A DNA stretch of 9,203 nucleotides, taken from assembly GCA_030592985.1 (NCBI GenBank), contig JAUVIB010000102.1:1-9203 (forward strand). Reading direction: 5' to 3'. The stretch's first letter is position 1. Each line of letters starts with the position of its first letter. A program made the translations under genes and the position numbers. This document shows, in pieces, positions 6,746 through 9,203 of the stretch. Source of the stretch: Calditrichaceae bacterium. GTDB lineage: Bacteria; Calditrichota; Calditrichia; Calditrichales; Calditrichaceae. Below the pieces are notes generated by a model. It did not search any database. It worked only from the letters and a program-made list of their open reading frames with translations, and was not told the DNA's origin.

Positions 6746-8005
6746 ATGGCAAAAGTGAAAATAAAAGGCGGAACACCTCTAAAGGGAGAAATATCGGTTT
6801 CAGGAAATAAAAATGCGGCCTTACCTATTATTGCTGCCACCTTGCTAACCGATGACATTTGCAGAATTGAACATGTACCGGAAATTCGTGACGTTCATGC
6901 TATGTTAGAGTTATTAAAAGACCTTGGCAAAACGGTAAAATCCATTCAATCAAATATTTATGAAATCAGCGGCTCGATTAATACATCAGAGATTGATCAT
7001 AAACATGCCAGTAAATTGCGGGCATCCATATTATGCATAAGTGGATTATTAGCACGAACCGGGGAAGTTTTTCTGCCGCCACCCGGGGGGTGTGTAATCG
7101 GGCGGAGAAACTTAGATAGTCATTTTGATGTAATTGAAGCATTTGGCGCTATTGTAAAAGGAGGAGAAAATGGATTTCGTTCGACGGTAAATAAAACAAG
7201 TCCGCCGGATTTTTTTTTAAAGGAAGCATCGGTTACAGCAACGGAAAACGCCTTAATCTTAGCAGCGGCAACCATAGGTGAAACCATCATTAATAATGCA
7301 GCTTCCGAGCCACATGTCAGTGATTTAGTAATTGTTTTACAAAAAATGGGTGCGGATATTAACGGATTAGGAACAAATCAACTGAGAATAAAAGGCGTCA
7401 AAAATCTCAGCGGATTTAAACACAGTATTATCCCTGACCACATTGAAACAGGTACATTTGCCATTACAGCTGCTTGTACACAAAGCGAACTAATCATCCG
7501 CAATGCTCAGAAAAAACACATGGTAATGACTGATTATTATCTAAAACAGATGGGCGTCGGTTTTGAATATGATGATTCTGAAAATATGTTTATAAAACCA
7601 TCACGACTAATCTCTAAAGTAAAAAAAATTCAAGTAGGACTTTGGCCGGGTTTCCCAACAGACTTAATGAGTCCAATGGTGGTTTTAGCAACACAAGCTC
7701 AGGGAGCAACACTTTGCCATGATTGGATGTATGAGTCACGAATGTTTTTTGTGGATAAATTAATTTTAATGGGCGCTGATATAATACAATGCGATCCACA
7801 CCGTGTTGTGGTTAACGGCCCTACCGGATTGCGGGGGCAAGAATTGGCCAGTCCTGATATTCGGGCAGGGATTGCATTGGTAATTGCAGCTCTTTCTGCA
7901 AATGGAGAAAGTATAATTGATAAAGTGGAGATAGTTGACCGCGGTTATGAGAAGATTGTTGAAAGGTTGGGGAAAATTGGCGCTAATATTGAACGTATTG
8001 AATAG
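6746..8005 (+). CDS. murA: UDP-N-acetylglucosamine 1-carboxyvinyltransferase MurA
   Basis: Transfers enolpyruvate from phosphoenolpyruvate to UDP-GlcNAc, the first committed step of peptidoglycan synthesis and the target of fosfomycin. The 419 residues match the usual family length. Visible active-site features: SGNKNAALP with Lys22; KLRAS with Arg92; PPPGGCVIGRR with Cys116, the residue alkylated by fosfomycin, so the protein is of the sensitive Cys type; GFPTD with Asp306, the general acid/base; IRAGIALV with Arg373; and DRGYEKI with Arg399. These align with Lys22, Arg91, Cys115, Asp305, Arg371 and Arg397 of the E. coli enzyme. The stretch LCHDWMYESRMFFVD (about 331-345) replaces the commoner E-x-x-F-E-N-R-F phrase and suggests a divergent MurA lineage. 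The ATG follows the murB stop with no gap. AGGA at 6733-6736, inside murB, can serve as its ribosome binding site, so translation is probably coupled. The product of MurA is the substrate of MurB. Confidence 0.94.
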   Translation: MAKVKIKGGTPLKGEISVSGNKNAALPIIAATLLTDDICRIEHVPEIRDVHAMLELLKDLGKTVKSIQSNIYEISGSINTSEIDHKHASKLRASILCISGLLARTGEVFLPPPGGCVIGRRNLDSHFDVIEAFGAIVKGGENGFRSTVNKTSPPDFFLKEASVTATENALILAAATIGETIINNAASEPHVSDLVIVLQKMGADINGLGTNQLRIKGVKNLSGFKHSIIPDHIETGTFAITAACTQSELIIRNAQKKHMVMTDYYLKQMGVGFEYDDSENMFIKPSRLISKVKKIQVGLWPGFPTDLMSPMVVLATQAQGATLCHDWMYESRMFFVDKLILMGADIIQCDPHRVVVNGPTGLRGQELASPDIRAGIALVIAALSANGESIIDKVEIVDRGYEKIVERLGKIGANIERIE

Positions 8006-8102
8006 GTTATTAAGAGAATGACATAAAAATCGTTAAATAAAGTGAATATTTTTAGAAAGTAGATGTATTATTCAATATATTAACAAAGTAATTATTTAAC
8101 TT

Positions 8103-8107
8103 GGAGG
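8103..8107 (+). promoter_or_regulatory. Ribosome binding site deciding the hflK start
   Basis: A perfect GGAGG lies 8 nt before the ATG at 8116. The in-frame TTG at 8101 overlaps this element and cannot be served by it. ATG at 8111 is out of frame and meets a stop after one further codon. The start at 8116 is therefore preferred. Confidence 0.8.
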
Positions 8108-8115
8108 AAAATGAA

Positions 8116-9105
8116 ATGAGTAATCAACCGCAATTTGATTTCAATGATTTGCGACCGCCTAATATTTCCGGTCGTACAGTTAAAATTGGAATCGGTGTAC
8201 TAATTTTTGTAATCCTGTTTTTCTCGTCTTGGTTTACTATCAGACCGGAAGAGGTTGGGGTTATTTTACGATTTGGTAAGTATACCAGAACAGTTAACCC
8301 GGGATTAAACTTTAAACTTCCTTTTGGAGTTGAAGAAGTTATTAAAGTTCCGGTTGAAAGGCAGCTAAAGCAGGAATTTGGATTCAGAACTGCGAAGGCA
8401 GGAGTTCGCACCCAATACTCCACTACCCGGTATCAGGATGAATCATTAATGTTAACCGGAGATTTGAATGCTGCAGAGGTAGAATGGATTGTTCAGTACC
8501 GCATAAACGATCCCTACAAATTTCTATTTAAAGTTCGAAATGCGGAACAGACGTTTCATGATATTAACGAAGCTATCATGCGTAAAATTATCGGCGACAG
8601 AACCGTTAATGAAGTGTTGACTATTGGCCGGCAGGAAATTGCCACTACGGTGACTTTAGAGGTACAGGAGCTTTGCAATCAGTATGAAACCGGTATTAAA
8701 GTGGATCAGGTTGTTCTACAGGATGTAAATCCGCCAGATGAAGTAAAACCGTCATTTAACGAAGTAAATGAGGCGCAGCAAGAAAGAGAAAAGTTAATCA
8801 ACCAGGCGCGTTCCGAATATAATAAGATTATTCCGAAAGCGGCAGGCGAAGCCCAAAGAAAAATTGAGGAAGCGCATGGTTATGCCTTGGAGCGTATTAA
8901 TAATGCCAAAGGTGAAGCTTCCAGGTTTAATGCACGTTATCGTGAATACTTAAAAGCTAAAGAAGTAACCAAACAGAGAATTTATCTGGAAACTATGACT
9001 GAAATTTTAACAAAAGTCGGCAGAAAATTGATTACCGATGAAAAAGCATCCGGTATTTTACCTCTGTTTGAGTTTGGCAAAGGAGGATTTAATAATGCAA
9101 AATAA
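8116..9105 (+). CDS. hflK: HflK, SPFH/band 7 membrane protein, FtsH protease modulator subunit
   Basis: Membrane subunit of the HflK-HflC complex, which surrounds and modulates the FtsH protease at the cytoplasmic membrane. From the chosen ATG it has 329 residues: a short polar cytoplasmic N-terminus, one transmembrane helix at about 23-41, then a band 7 domain opening with RPEEVGVILRFGKY (43-56) and NPGLNFKLPF. Later come RYQDESLMLTGD, EWIVQYRI and IIGDRTVNEVLT. Typical HflK sequence follows: VLQDVNPPDEVKPSFNEV, then a long charged helical stretch with QAR, AAGEAQ and GEASRF, and VTKQRIYLETM. It is shorter than E. coli HflK (419 residues), mainly because it lacks the Gly-rich N-terminal extension. 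It follows murA after a 110-nt gap with no visible terminator. A poor promoter match (TTGAAT 7998-8003, CATAAA 8022-8027) lies at the end of murA and in the gap. The 3' end overlaps hflC by 11 nt. Confidence 0.92.
   Translation: MSNQPQFDFNDLRPPNISGRTVKIGIGVLIFVILFFSSWFTIRPEEVGVILRFGKYTRTVNPGLNFKLPFGVEEVIKVPVERQLKQEFGFRTAKAGVRTQYSTTRYQDESLMLTGDLNAAEVEWIVQYRINDPYKFLFKVRNAEQTFHDINEAIMRKIIGDRTVNEVLTIGRQEIATTVTLEVQELCNQYETGIKVDQVVLQDVNPPDEVKPSFNEVNEAQQEREKLINQARSEYNKIIPKAAGEAQRKIEEAHGYALERINNAKGEASRFNARYREYLKAKEVTKQRIYLETMTEILTKVGRKLITDEKASGILPLFEFGKGGFNNAK
9081..9086 (+). promoter_or_regulatory. Ribosome binding site for hflC
   Basis: AGGAGG lies inside the last codons of hflK, 8 nt before the ATG at 9095. 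This strong site supports the start and an overlapping, coupled hflK-hflC arrangement. Confidence 0.75.
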
Positions 9106-9203
9106 AAAGAATTTAATTATTAGTATTGTCGGCTTTGTAATCGTTATTTTTATTTTATCAGCGTCTTATACAATAAAGGAGACCGAACAGGTTATAATTA
9201 CGC
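9095..9203 (+). CDS. hflC: HflC, SPFH/band 7 membrane protein, N-terminal part only
   Basis: Partial gene running off the window edge; 36 complete codons are visible. They encode a short basic N-terminus (MQNKKN), a hydrophobic transmembrane helix at about residues 7-23, and then TIKETEQVIIT, the usual opening of a band 7 domain in HflC. The start overlaps the hflK 3' end by 11 nt in a different frame and has its own strong ribosome binding site. HflC is the standard partner of HflK in the complex that modulates FtsH, and the gene order hflK-hflC is the common one. The identification rests mostly on this context because so little of the protein can be read. Confidence 0.82.
   Translation, partial: MQNKKNLIISIVGFVIVIFILSASYTIKETEQVIIT

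Noticed and set aside
7998..8027. TTGAAT/CATAAA pair with 18-nt spacing upstream of hflK as a promoter
   Set aside because: Each hexamer matches only 4 of 6 consensus bases, and such pairs are frequent by chance in AT-rich DNA. I mention it in the hflK entry but do not call it.
4561..8053. A 16-bp exact direct repeat (TAAAGTGAATATTTTT) at 4561-4576 and 8038-8053
   Set aside because: One copy is inside the 5' coding end of the secreted-protein gene and the other is in the murA-hflK gap. In an AT-rich 9-kb window a match of this length by chance is plausible, and nothing between or around the copies suggests a mobile element.
8124..8423. Minus-strand open frame of 99 codons inside hflK
   Set aside because: It is fully antisense to a clear HflK coding sequence and has no family features, so it is a shadow frame.

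Overview
The window reads as a chromosomal segment of an AT-rich, Gram-negative-type bacterium. Peptidoglycan synthesis genes, an HflK/HflC pair and a lipoprotein with a Ser at +2 (an outer-membrane sorting type) fit a diderm cell. The style (AT-rich, Shine-Dalgarno sites on most but not all genes, a rhamnosidase lipoprotein next to core genes) would suit the Bacteroidota/FCB superphylum or a neighbour. That placement is inference; no rRNA or other marker is present to fix the taxon.

Layout. Bases 1-230 are very AT-rich and appear non-coding. Two genes for exported proteins lie on the minus strand: a GH106-type alpha-L-rhamnosidase lipoprotein (231-2990), and upstream of it in transcription order a secreted protein of unrecognised family with (alpha/alpha)-hairpin character (3063-4580). 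They are 72 nt apart and probably form a small saccharide-degradation unit. A 183-nt divergent spacer separates them from the plus-strand genes. These are a PLP-dependent cysteine synthase/cystathionine beta-synthase-like enzyme (4764-5711), murB (5735-6745), murA (6746-8005), hflK (8116-9105) and the first 36 codons of hflC (9095 to the window edge).

How the genes work together. MurA and MurB catalyse the two committed consecutive steps of UDP-N-acetylmuramate synthesis. Their genes abut with no spacer (the stop of one is followed at once by the start of the next), so translational coupling is likely. The PLP enzyme gene sits 23 nt upstream and looks co-transcribed, although its chemistry is unrelated. 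HflK and HflC form the membrane SPFH complex that modulates the FtsH protease; their genes overlap by 11 nt. The two minus-strand proteins would act outside the cytoplasm on a rhamnose-containing glycan.

Most of the window is ordinary. The points most worth a second look are an approximately 30-residue hydrophilic insertion in MurB whose DNA carries a nested inverted repeat (6010-6051), a Cys at the MurB position that is usually the catalytic Ser, and the unrecognised secreted protein beside the GH106 enzyme. I found no defence system, CRISPR array, transposase, tRNA or rRNA. No clearly novel system is evident.
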